Source: Pleodorina starrii (Eukaryota > Chlorophyta > Chlorophyceae > Chlamydomonadales > Volvocaceae). Taken from it: DNA of 64,000 nucleotides. The notes beneath the pieces were generated by a model. The model searched no databases and had not been told where the DNA came from. It saw only the letters and a program-made list of their open reading frames with translations. The position numbers and the translations under genes are program-made. Of the stretch, positions 35,024 through 46,968 are shown in pieces. Numbering within the stretch: the first letter of the stretch is position 1; each line of letters starts with the position of its first letter. The stretch covers positions 1,116,001 to 1,180,000 of the forward strand of contig BRXU01000026.1 in NCBI GenBank assembly GCA_030267565.1, given 5' to 3'.

Positions 35024-37260
35024 GCAGCTGTGCTAGTGACGGGACAAGGGACGTTGTTTGAAGGGGAGAATGGAGCGGGTGGTTGTGGGAGGAGGGTGGG
35101 GGGTTGGGGGGGCTGGGATGGGGGGGGCCTGGAGAGGGCGAGTGGAGCAAGGAGAGCAGGGAGGGTTGTGGGCAAGGGGAGGGCTGGGCGGGCGGGCAAG
35201 GGTTTCCTGGCCGAGGGTCTCGTGGACTAGCAGGTAGGGGAAGGAGCAGGCCTGTGTGTTTTGTTTTGATGTGAGTGGGTGTGTGTACCCTCTTCTTGGG
35301 AGACGGGGCCCGTCGAGGAGTGAGGGGCGGTTTCTGTGCTGTCTGGCGACTGAGAGGTGCGGCGAGGGTGGCCTGTAGCTTTGGCGCTTTTGGGGGAAGG
35401 GAGAGGTGGAGAGGGAGGGGTTGCAGAGGGAGGTTAGGTGGTGCTGGGCTCCGCAGGCGGCCAGGGACGGAGGGACAGGTTTCTCTGCGTGGTAGGCGAG
35501 GGCAGGCAGCGCCTGTGAGCCGTGCCCAGTAGTGGGCTTTTCAGGGGGGCGCCGCGCCGGCTTGTCATTCCCCCCCGCGGCCGTGGGTGTTTTGCTTTTG
35601 CCCCACGCTGGGCAGTGTCGGGAAACCCGTAGCCCCCAGGTAGAGCTCGCCTTGCGGGCCAGCGTGCGGGTGTGTGCCTTCGCGAGCGGTTCCTGTAGCA
35701 GCACCTTGGCTTTTCGATAAACAGTAAATCAACCGCTTACCCAACAGTACGAACCGCCGGGGCCAATTTTGCGAATGTAAACCGCATATAACGGAATGTA
35801 AACCGCACATATAAAACAACGTAAATTGCGCCGCCGCGGATCCAGACCCCGAGAGGTATATCCAGTGCGATGGTGGTGAAAACCACCGATTACGTGACTG
35901 AAAGAATCCTCTAAAGCAGCTGTCTGGGGTACGTAGGTTGCAAAGGTTTTCAGTGACAAGATCCCTTTTCACGTTGGTCCCCTAGATAAGGATTGGGTTT
36001 GGCTAGTTCAGGACGGCCCGGGCCAGACGGGTAGTTTAGCCCGCTGTAGCCCAGTCCATACATTGGGCAACAGCAGGCAGGCCGGACTGGGCCAGACGGG
36101 TAGAGATAGATGGCCAGGTCCTGCACTGGCCGCACTTCTGCACCCCGTGGTCGCTCGCCTCTGCGCTTTCATCCTGGGTTCGCTTGTTCCTGTCTGGGTG
36201 GCTCGTGCTGTCTGAACTGGTTGGTCTTTCCTCTGTCCTCGCTGGTGTGCCCGCTGCAGTACACGGACAGCTGGCCCGCTGGCTCTCCCGTTTTGAGGTC
36301 TGAAGCCCACGGTAACCCTACTGTCCTTACTTGGAAGGCCTCACACATGCAGCGCGCTGCTGGTCTTGCTCCTGGCCGCTAGCTCCCCCAGCACAGCTAC
36401 TCCCGGCCGCTAGCTCCAAGTCCACTCCAAGGCTAGTCCACTTGTTTACTCCAAAGCCGCTAGCTCCATGTCCGTGCACTCCGTGCTGAACTGCGTTGCG
36501 TAAGGGCAATGGCAAGATTACGTTAGGAACGGAAAACGTTTAGCTATACACAGCTTTTAAGGACCGATGGCGCCAGCTATTGACACCGTATCTTACTTAC
36601 TTGTTTTGTCTTGAGTCTGATACTTTCCGTAGCTTGTGTCACATGATTACCAGTTACCTGAGGCAACCCTGCGAGCAGATCTTTAACTTATTGAAGCACT
36701 CGCCTTGCTTGACTTTTGTTATCCCAGTCAAGGATAAGCGTATAGGCAAGGATAAAAGTAGCGCAATTCCCAGTGTCTATTTATTGTATTCTATATGATT
36801 GAATGTAGAAGGAAGGCGTGTTTGCCAACAACCAGATACGCGTACAGTGGGACGGTATTTGGTTTCGGTACGGACATTAGGCTACTCATCTGAGCCATTT
36901 GAAAGGTCACCTTTATAACGCTCATGGTTACTGTCATCGACGTTCATGTGGTGCGCATGGCCTTCCTGTGGCGTTTTGTCGGTGCATGCCGGCATGCATC
37001 CCGAAGCAAACGACGATAGTCGTCATTTGTTGCGATGTTTATGATCCCGAATCTCAATAAGCTCGTTGGTGCATTATGGTGTTGCAATACATCTGCGATA
37101 GAGCAGCTGTCAGCCATAGCTACCCCAAACAACCCGAGGCACCCACGCACCCTGTCTTTCCTCCCTTTCCACCCGGGGCGGGCGGGCTGAAAAGGCTATG
37201 GGACTGGGGCTTGAGGCTGGAGATTGGTGCAAGAAGCTGGAGGCTGGACATGGGTGAAGC
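35024..37260. other. Interior of the element between the short ORF and the tandem arrays
   Basis: G-rich then C-rich sequence at 35040-35700 gives only low-complexity frames. Around 35770-35815 GTAAACCGCA occurs twice in an AT-richer stretch. Repeat family X copy C lies at 36160-36330, and 36550-37100 is AT-richer with no ORF of note. No gene is supported. Confidence 0.4.
36160..36330 (+). repeat. Dispersed repeat family X, copy C
   Basis: It shares with copy B the blocks GCTTGTTCCTGTCTGGGTGG, CTCGTGCTGTCTG, CAGT(A)CACGGACAGCTGGCCC and the AGTC/AGGTCTG.AAGCC stretch before ACTGT-like sequence. It is nested inside the inverted-repeat element, so the element acquired it after formation or carries it as its own sequence. 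Confidence 0.6.
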
Positions 37261-37264
37261 GTGA

Positions 37265-37727
37265 AGGGGCTCGGGGCTGGACATGGGTGGCAAGGGCTCG
37301 GGGCTGGACATGGGTGGCAAGGGCTCGGGGCTGGACATGGGTGGCAAGGGCTCGGGGCTGGACATGGGTGGCAAGGGCTCGGGGCTGGACATGGGTGGCA
37401 AGGGCTCGGGGCTGGACATGGGTGGCAAGGGCTCGGGGCTGGACATGGGTGGCAAGGGCTCGGGGCTGGACATGGGTGGCAAGGGCTTGGGGCTGGACAT
37501 GGGTGGCAAGGGCTCGGGGCTGGACATGGGTGGCAAGGGCTCGGGGCTGGACATGGGTGGCAAGGGCTCGGGGCTGGACATGGGTGGCAAGGGCTCGGGG
37601 CCGGACATGGGTGGCAAGGGCTCGGGGCTGGACATGGGTGGCAAGGGCTCGGGGCTGGACATGGGTGGCAAGGGCTCGGGGCCGGACATGGGTGGCAAGG
37701 GCTCGGGGCTGGACATGGGTGGCAAGC
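37265..37727 (+). repeat. 27-bp minisatellite, about 17 copies
   Basis: The unit is GGCTCGGGGCTGGACATGGG plus TGGCAAG. Copies differ only by rare C/T changes (GGGCTTGGGG near 37486; CCGGAC at ~37602 and ~37682). Because 27 is a multiple of three, all frames stay open and give 9-residue repeats such as GSGLDMGGK, a by-product rather than evidence of coding. It abuts the 200-bp satellite directly. Confidence 0.95.
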
Positions 37728-37728
37728 G

Positions 37729-40700
37729 CACCCGCAGTGCCTGCCCATCCGGCGTGAATGAAGCGGCGTGCACTCTGCGTAACAAGTGCGGCGGTGCTGG
37801 CCCTGACGCCGAACCACTGCCCGCGCCCCAGAAACTGTGACAACGCGCGCCTTACCCCTGTGATGCGGAAATGGGTGCACCCAGGGCCGGCTCCGCGCCG
37901 CTCCCTCCCGTGCAGCCGCTGCTCTCCGCACCCGCGGTGCCTGCCCATCCGGCGTGAATGAAGCGGCGTGCACTCTGCGTAACAAGTGCGGCGGTGCTGG
38001 CCCTGACGCCAAACCACTGCCCGCGCCCCAGAAACTGTGACAACGCGCGCCTTACCCCTGTGATGCGGAAATGGGTGCACCCAGGGCCGGCTCCGCGCCG
38101 CTCCCTCCCGTGCAGCCACTGCTCTCCGCACCCGCAGTGCCTGCCCATCCGGCGTGAATGAAGCGGCGTGCACTCTGCGTAACAAGTGCGGCAGTGCTGG
38201 CCCTGACGCCAAACCACTGCCCGCGCCCCAGAAACTGTGACAACGCGCGCCTTAACCCTGTGATGCGGAAATGGGTGCACCCAGGGCCGGCTCCGCGCCG
38301 CTCCCTCCCGTGCAGCCACTGCTCTCCGCACCCGCAGTGCCTGCCCATCCGGCGTGAATGAAGCGGCGTGCACTCTGCGTAACAAGTGCGGCAGTGCTGG
38401 CCCTGACGCCAAACCACTGCCCGCGCCCCAGAAACTGTGACAACGCGCGCCTTACCCCTGTGATGCGGAAATGGGTGCACCCAGGGCCGGCTCCGCGCCG
38501 CTCCCTCCCGTGCAGCCGCTGCTCTCCGCACCCGCAGTGCCTGCCCATCCGGCGTGAATGAAGCGGCGTGCACTCTGCGTAACAAGTGCGGCGGTGCTGG
38601 CCCTGACGCCAAACCACTGCCCGCGCCCCAGAAACTGTGACAACGCGCGCCTTACCCCTGTGATGCGGAAATGGGTGCACCCAGGGCCGGCTCCGCGCCG
38701 CTCCCTCCCGTGCAGCCGCTGCTCTCCGCACCCGCGGTGCCTGCCCATCCGGCGTGAATGAAGCGGCGTGCACTCTGCGTAACAAGTGCGGCGGTGCTGG
38801 CCCTGACACCAAACCACTGCCCGCGCCCCAGAAACTGTGACAACGCGCGCCTTACCCCTGTGATGCGGAAATGGGTGCACCCAGGGCCGGCTCCGCGCCG
38901 CTCCCTCCCGTGCAGCCGCTGCTCTCCGCACCTGCAGTGCCTGCCCATCCGGCGTGAATGAAGCGGCGTGCACTCTGCGTAACAAGTGCGGCAGTGCTGG
39001 CCCTGACGCCAAACCACTGCCCGCGCCCCAGAAACTGTGACAACGCGCGCCTTACCCCTGTGATGCGGAAATGGGTGCACCCAGGGCCGGCTCCGCGCCG
39101 CTCCCTCCCGTGCAGCCACTGCTCTCCGCACCCGCAGTGCCTGCCCATCCGGCGTGAATGAAGCGGCGTGCACTCTGCGTAACAAGTGCGGCAGTGCTGG
39201 CCCTGACGCCAAACCACTGCCCGCGCCCCAGAAACTGTGACAACGCGCGCCTTACCCCTGTGATGCGGAAATGGGTGCACCCAGGGCCGGCTCCGCGCCG
39301 CTCCCTCCCGTGCAGCCACTGCTCTCCGCACCCGCAGTGCCTGCCCATCCGGCGTGAATGAAGCGGCGTGCACTCTGCGTAACAAGTGCGGCAGTGCTGG
39401 CCCTGACGCCAAACCACTGCCCGCGCCCCAGAAACTGTGACAACGCGCGCCTTACCCCTGTGATGCGGAAATGGGTGCACCCAGGGCCGGCTCCGCGCCG
39501 CTCCCTCCCGTGCAGCCGCTGCTCTCCGCACCCGCAGTGCCTGCCCATCCGGCGTGAATGAAGCGGCGTGCACTCTGCGTAACAAGTGCGGCGGTGCTGG
39601 CCCTGACGCCGAACCACTGCCCGCGCCCCAGAAACTGTGACAACGCGCGCCTTACCCCTGTGATGCGGAAATGGGTGCACCCAGGGCCGGCTCCGCGCCG
39701 CTCCCTCCCGTGCAGCCACTGCTCTCCGCACCTGCAGTGCCTGCCCATCCGGCGTGAATGAAGCGGCGTGCACTCTGCGTAACAAGTGCGGCAGTGCTGG
39801 CCCTGACGCCAAACCACTGCCCGCGCCCCAGAAACTGTGACAACGCGCGCCTTAACCCTGTGATGCGGAAATGGGTGCACCCAGGGCCGGCTCCGCGCCG
39901 CTCCCTCCCGTGCAGCCACTGCTCTCCGCACCCGCAGTGCCTGCCCATCCGGCGTGAATGAAGCGGCGTGCACTCTGCGTAACAAGTGCGGCAGTGCTGG
40001 CCCTGACGCCAAACCACTGCCCGCGCCCCAGAAACTGTGACAACGCGCGCCTTACCCCTGTGATGCGGAAATGGGTGCACCCAGGGCCGGCTCCGCGCCG
40101 CTCCCTCCCGTGCAGCCACTGCTCTCCGCACCCGCAGTGCCTGCCCATCCGGCGTGAATGAAGCGGCGTGCACTCTGCGTAACAAGTGCGGCAGTGCTGG
40201 CCCTGACGCCAAACCACTGCCCGCGCCCCAGAAACTGTGACAACGCGCGCCTTACCCCTGTGATGCGGAAATGGGTGCACCCAGGGCCGGCTCCGCGCCG
40301 CTCCCTCCCGTGCAGCCGCTGCTCTCCGCACCCGCAGTGCCTGCCCATCCGGCGTGAATGAAGCGGCGTGCACTCTGCGTAACAAGTGCGGCGGTGCTGG
40401 CCCTGACGCCGAACCACTGCCCGCGCCCCAGAAACTGTGACAACGCGCGCCTTACCCCTGTGATGCGGAAATGGGTGCACCCAGGGCCGGCTCCGCGCCG
40501 CTCCCTCCCGTGCAGCCACTGCTCTCCGCACCTGCAGTGCCTGCCCATCCGGCGTGAATGAAGCGGCGTGCACTCTGCGTAACAAGTGCGGCAGTGCTGG
40601 CCCTGACGCCAAACCACTGCCCGCGCCCCAGAAACTGTGACAACGCGCGCCTTACCCCTGTGATGCGGAAATGGGTGCACCCAGGGCCGGCTCCGCGCCG

Positions 40701-41471
40701 CTCCCTCCCGTGCAGCCGCTGCTCTCCGCACCCGCGGTGCCTGCCCATCCGGCGTGAATGAAGCGGCGTGCACTCTGCGTAACAAGTGCGGCAGTGCTGG
40801 CCCTGACGCCAAACCACTGCCCGCGCCCCAGAAACTGTGACAACGCGCGCCTTACCCCTGTGATGCGGAAATGGGTGCACCCAGGGCCGGCTCCGCGCCG
40901 CTCCCTCCCGTGCAGCCGCTGCTCTCCGCACCCGCGGTGCCTGCCCATCCGGCGTGAATGAAGCGGCGTGCACTCTGCGTAACAAGTGCGGCGGGGCTGG
41001 CCCTGACGCCAAACCACTGCCCGCGCCCCAGAAACTGTGACAACGCGCGCCTTACCCCTGTGATGCGGAAATGGGTGCACCCAGGGCCGGCTCCGCGCCG
41101 CTCCCTCCCGTGCAGCCGCTGCTCTCCGCACCCGCGGTGCCTGCCCATCCGGCGTGAATGAAGCGGCGTGCACTCTGCGTAACAAGTGCGGCGGGGCTGG
41201 CCCTGACACCAAACCACTGCCCGCGCCCCAGAAACTGTGACAACGCGCGCCTTACCCCTGTGATGCGGAAATGGGTGCACCCAGGGCCGGCTCCGCGCCG
41301 CTCCCTCCCGTGCAGCCACTGCTCTCCGCACCCGCGGTGCCTGCCCATCCGGCGTGAATGAAGCGGCGTGCACTCTGCGTAACAAGTGCGGCGGTGCTGG
41401 CCCTGACGCCAAACCACTGCCCGCGCCCCAGAAACTGTGACAACGCGCGCCTTACCCCTGTGATGCGGAAA
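37729..41471. repeat. 200-bp satellite, about 18.7 copies, with 800-bp higher-order units
   Basis: The monomer, for example 37958-38157, repeats with an exact 200-bp period and no indels from 37729 to 41471. Variant positions are few: GCGGTG/GCAGTG, CCAAACC/CCGAACC, CAGCCACT/CAGCCGCT, CACCTGCAG/CACCCGCAG/CACCCGCGG. The CACCTGCAG variant recurs every fourth monomer (near 38931, 39731, 40531), as does the CAGCCGCT variant in the 38558, 39358 and 40158 block, showing an 800-bp higher-order unit. Since 200 is not a multiple of three, each frame closes within about one monomer, so the recurring ~186-residue frames are artefacts. Confidence 0.95.
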
Positions 41472-42029
41472 TTCCATCGTCCATCATCCGTTTGCCGCGT
41501 TAAAAGCTTCTAAACACGTGCTGCCTTAGAATGCCGGTCCCCAAGAGCCCGAAGTCCCGTCGCCAGTCAATACTCCAGCCAGATCTCCGTTTTAATATAC
41601 GCAGTTTATAACTGGGATGGAAGTCGTCCTGAGGCGAGCAACGACGTGGCGCTGCTGTTGGTGCTCAACGTAAGTGGGGTCGCAGCTCAAAGCTCTCTAG
41701 GTGAACGTCAAGTTTAGAAATACTGCAGCATAACAGAGTACATTTACACGAACTCACAAGCATCTGATGCGTACGGTTCAAACGTCTGTCTAGGACAGCT
41801 TTGACCCGCTCGCCCCAGCCTAGCAGCGCTAAATATCATAGCATGAAGACACCAAAAGCACGATCAACATTACACATGTCTCCTGAGATGAAGCCGGTGA
41901 ACTGCCCTGACCAGTGTGCCGTACACAGAAAATGAAGGGCTCGCCTGCGCAACATATTCCTCTTACGTAAACCTGATCATGATCTATACTGATCTGTACC
42001 CATATTTGCGGGAACAGGGTATGTGAATA
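41472..42029. other. Unique spacer between satellite array and right inverted repeat
   Basis: The satellite stops abruptly at 41471 within a monomer. The following 560 bases are unique, moderately AT-rich sequence with no ORF of interest and no counterpart next to the left arm. Confidence 0.5.
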
Positions 42030-42869
42030 GGGTTTCAAGGTGACAGCCTTTCGGCGTGGCTGCGCGAAATTGAACACGGACCGTGGATCGTGGCTCCTTG
42101 CTAGCAACGAGTCCTTGCTAGCAAGGAGCCACGATCCGTGGGGCTCCCCAGGAAACATTTCTGCACCGCCGAAATACGTACCGCGCATACATCTATATAA
42201 AGATAACTGCTGTTTCTTAGCTGCGTCTGTAAGGGTTACAGCATGGCGGCGTGGCGTGGCCGCGCCTATTTGAACGCGGACCGTGGATCGTGGCTCCTTG
42301 CTAGCAACGAGTCGTTGCTAGCAAGGAGCCGGGATCCGTGGGGCACCCCAGGAAACATATTATGCGCTGCCGTACTACGCACCGCGCATACATATTAAGA
42401 TAATTGCAGTTGTTTAGCTGCATCTGTAAGGGTGACAGCATGGCGGCGTGGCGTGGCCGCGCCTATTTGAACGCGGACCGTGGATCGTGGCTGCTTGCTA
42501 GCAACGAGTCGTTGCTAGCAAGGAGCCGGGATCCGTGGGGCACCCAGGACATATATTTTGCACTGCCGCAATGGCGTGCATACATCTAAAAATAAATGTC
42601 GTTTATAAACTAAATTTGTTCAATGACAGAATTTCCTTACATTGAGCGGGAACCGCGAACCATGGCTCCATGCCAGCAAGCATCTATCGTCCATTCCCGT
42701 GGAGTTCTGGTCGCAAAATGTCGTGCATAAGCATTGTTTGAATAGGTTATATTAATTGCCATTATTAGGATGCCAAATATACCACGCGTTGTCGCTACTT
42801 GAGCTTGCTAGCAAGGAGCCAAGGAACCGTGTCATTTCTCGTTGCTAGCAAGGAGCCACGATCCGTGGC
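42030..42869 (-). repeat. Right terminal inverted repeat with three subterminal units
   Basis: Reverse-complementary to the left arm. The palindromic cores lie near 42085-42135, 42285-42335 and 42485-42535, and the ~330-bp terminal part is 42540-42869. It has two fewer subterminal units than the left arm, so arm length varies by whole units. The few mismatches to the left arm (for instance at 42777 and 42642) indicate recent formation or ongoing homogenisation. Confidence 0.9.
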
Positions 42870-44111
42870 CATAACCTTGCTCTCGAGGGGGGCGCGAGGA
42901 GCCCATTACGGAGCACGGACGGATTTGTGAGTGCAGTGAGGAGGCTCGCAGCGGACGGACGCTTGGGGCGGATCGCACGCATTAAATTCATCGCACAGAA
43001 ACTGGTGGGTTGCCCGACCGCAGGTTGCCGTCGCGGGCCTGGTACCGAAACCGAATTTGTCCTTCTAATTAGGCTGAACCGCGGCGGCGCGCAGCGGTGC
43101 TGGACAGGTTGAGACGGGTTGAGACCCTGCCGAGGAGCAGGACGGTGGCCATAGCTGTTCGCCCGCACGCTGTGCGTCTCTTCTATTCTATGCGCCGTGC
43201 ATGCGGCCGTCCATTGACATCTCACGTCAAACACAGACGTCCGACCTCGCATAGTTGTGGCCGGGGCCTGTTGTGCTGAGGTGGCGGCGGAGCACGGTAA
43301 TGGGGCAGGTTTCAAGCACACGTGCTACCGGGTGAAGCAGGGGCTTAGTATCGCAATCTGATCTTGTAGTGTTGGGTATGTGACCCACTGACTTTAGGGG
43401 GAAATGTAGTGTCTGGTCATTCGCTGCATGATGCCGAGCCCCAACTCCAAAGGAACTGATAGGAACTGATGCACCGGGGGGGGGAGGCTGTTGTTGGGCG
43501 TGGCCAACCCGATGTCGAAGCAATGGGTATTTCGGAACATCTCTACGCATCACCGGCATCGAAGCCGCCACTGTGCTACGCGCCGCTTCTGGATGCTTTG
43601 TCAAACTTGCATCGTTCAAGCGACCACTGCGCACGATATCGTCTCGAAAAGTTCGCTCTCGGAGGGACGTACAGCGAACGCTAAACAACAAGGCCTTGCA
43701 AATAACGCCATGACTCCTGTGACGGTATGACATGGTTTGCTGCAGCAACGCTGAAAAGTGTTTGAGGAGGCCTAACGTTAAACGGGATGGAATTAAATTA
43801 TCAAAGCTGGCTCCTACCGCATGGTGCGAGCTCATGCAGTAACTGTCCCCGAAAGGGCTGTACCAATGTTAATTTCGCAAATCACTTCTTCGATCGAGGG
43901 CGCCAAAATCGGCGGAGTACGGCTTCACCGAAGGTCTTAGAAGCGGTCGCCCTGGAGCCGCGCGCGGTTTAAAAGGATCGGTCCCACCGAAATAGGCAGT
44001 CTGCTGTTAACTTCTCCACCCAAACTTACCCTTATACTCGTTGGGACGCAGGTCATTACGCCTCGCGCAACCCAACCTTAGGACCCTTTCCGTTTCCCTC
44101 CCCAAGCAACC
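42870..44111. other. Upstream region of alpha-tubulin, no other supported gene
   Basis: No ORF has a recognisable domain. The right end must hold the tubulin promoter and 5' UTR; a TATA-like TTTAAAAG is at 43968-43975, 137 bases before the start codon. I could not find clear copies of the tubulin-box element known from volvocine tubulin promoters. Confidence 0.45.
43968..43975 (+). promoter_or_regulatory. TATA-like element of the alpha-tubulin gene
   Basis: TTTAAAAG follows a GC-rich CGCGCGG stretch and lies 137 bases upstream of the ATG, a plausible distance for a short 5' UTR. It is the only TATA-like match in the last 150 bases before the gene. Confidence 0.4.
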
Positions 44112-46163
<2,052 letters not shown>

Positions 46164-46275
46164 GCCACTCGTTATGTCCTCATGAATGTTGCTGGGGAGT
46201 GGGCCGGTTTTTCGGTCCCTGACCTTTGAGCGGATCCAGCGCATTCTGGACGATGTCAATGCCTTCGACCTTGAT

Positions 46276-46280
46276 TGTAA
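46276..46280 (+). terminator. TGTAA poly(A) signal of alpha-tubulin
   Basis: TGTAA, the usual green-algal polyadenylation signal, lies 113 bases after the tubulin stop codon and is the first match downstream. Confidence 0.6.
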
Positions 46281-46595
46281 GGAAACTGACGTGACATTAC
46301 TCGCTTCGGACTCGTGTCGTAAGCAACACTCACCATGTCAACGACTGATATATCACTGCAAAATCACATTCAGAACAAATGGACGTGATCGGATACAAAC
46401 AGCACTTCAGCCTAGCACCTTAACCCACAAAACGGTCGCACTTGAGCTCACTCGATTAGGTTCTGATGTTCTGAATGTGTTCAAGCAAAATCATGTCGAT
46501 AACGGGAAATACGTGACCAGTTTACGAAGACTTGTAAATCAGCCCGGTTACGCAGGATACTCTTAAAACTATCAAATGCTTTCACGCTTCTATTC

Positions 46596-46955
46596 GCTCT
46601 GCGCTCTCTCCTGTGAGCGTCAATACGGAGTTGCGCTAGCAGAGCAACCTCACGGCATCCCCGACGCTCTGATAAAACGTGACCCTGGCTCGACACCCTA
46701 CGTGCCTCAGAAACCTGAGTCAGCGCCGTCATTTGCTTCACCCGGCCACTACCTGTTACACTATCAAATTTGTTCACACTGCAGTTTGCACTGCACGCGC
46801 TCTCCTGTGACCAGCTGTCTTGCGAGCGTGAAGACGGAGTTGCGGTAGCAGAGCAACCTGCTACAGGCAGCGGTCATCCCCGACAATCGATAAAACATGA
46901 CCTTACATGCCTCAGAAACCGGAATGAGCGCCGTCATTTACTTCACCCGGCCACT
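46596..46955. repeat. Diverged tandem duplication between two convergent 3' ends
   Basis: Blocks GCGCTCTCTCCTGTGA, ACGGAGTTGCG(C/G), TAGCAGAGCAACCT, CATCCCCGAC, ATAAAAC(G/A)TGACC, GCCTCAGAAACC, GCGCCGTCATTT and CTTCACCCGGCCACTAC occur in the same order at ~46596-46751 and ~46796-46955. Substitutions and small indels separate the copies. The second copy ends 14 bases from the hydrolase stop codon, so it is part of that gene's 3' UTR. Confidence 0.85.
46903..46907 (-). terminator. Candidate TGTAA poly(A) signal of the hydrolase gene
   Basis: On the minus strand TGTAA lies 62 bases beyond the hydrolase stop codon. A second minus-strand TGTAA is at 46756-46760, near the end of the first duplicate copy. 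Confidence 0.45.
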
Positions 46956-46968
46956 ACAACTCCATCTA

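Larger units (their letters stand above)
33102..42869. mobile_element. 9.77-kb element with long terminal inverted repeats and an internal satellite array
   Basis: The left end (33102 onward) and the reverse complement of the right end (42869 leftward) match almost base for base. Only scattered substitutions occur over the first ~500 bases, both arms starting GCCACGGATCGTGGCTCC. Each arm is mostly ~197-bp subterminal repeats: five units on the left, three on the right. Between the arms lie a short ORF with a PIP-box-like motif, a perfect 26-bp hairpin, a 27-bp minisatellite and a 200-bp satellite. No transposase, integrase or reverse transcriptase is recognisable, so it is probably non-autonomous or of an unfamiliar class. 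No target-site duplication is evident at the apparent ends. An inverted genomic duplication flanking an array is the alternative reading. Confidence 0.7.

Noticed and set aside
37729..41471. CRISPR-like regular array
   Set aside because: Monomers are 200 bp and identical throughout with no spacer variation, and the genome is eukaryotic.
37196..41477. Long minus-strand frames of ~186-338 residues repeated every 200 bp
   Set aside because: They are produced by the 200-bp satellite and 27-bp minisatellite; each shifts frame from monomer to monomer and has no start or stop context conserved as a gene.
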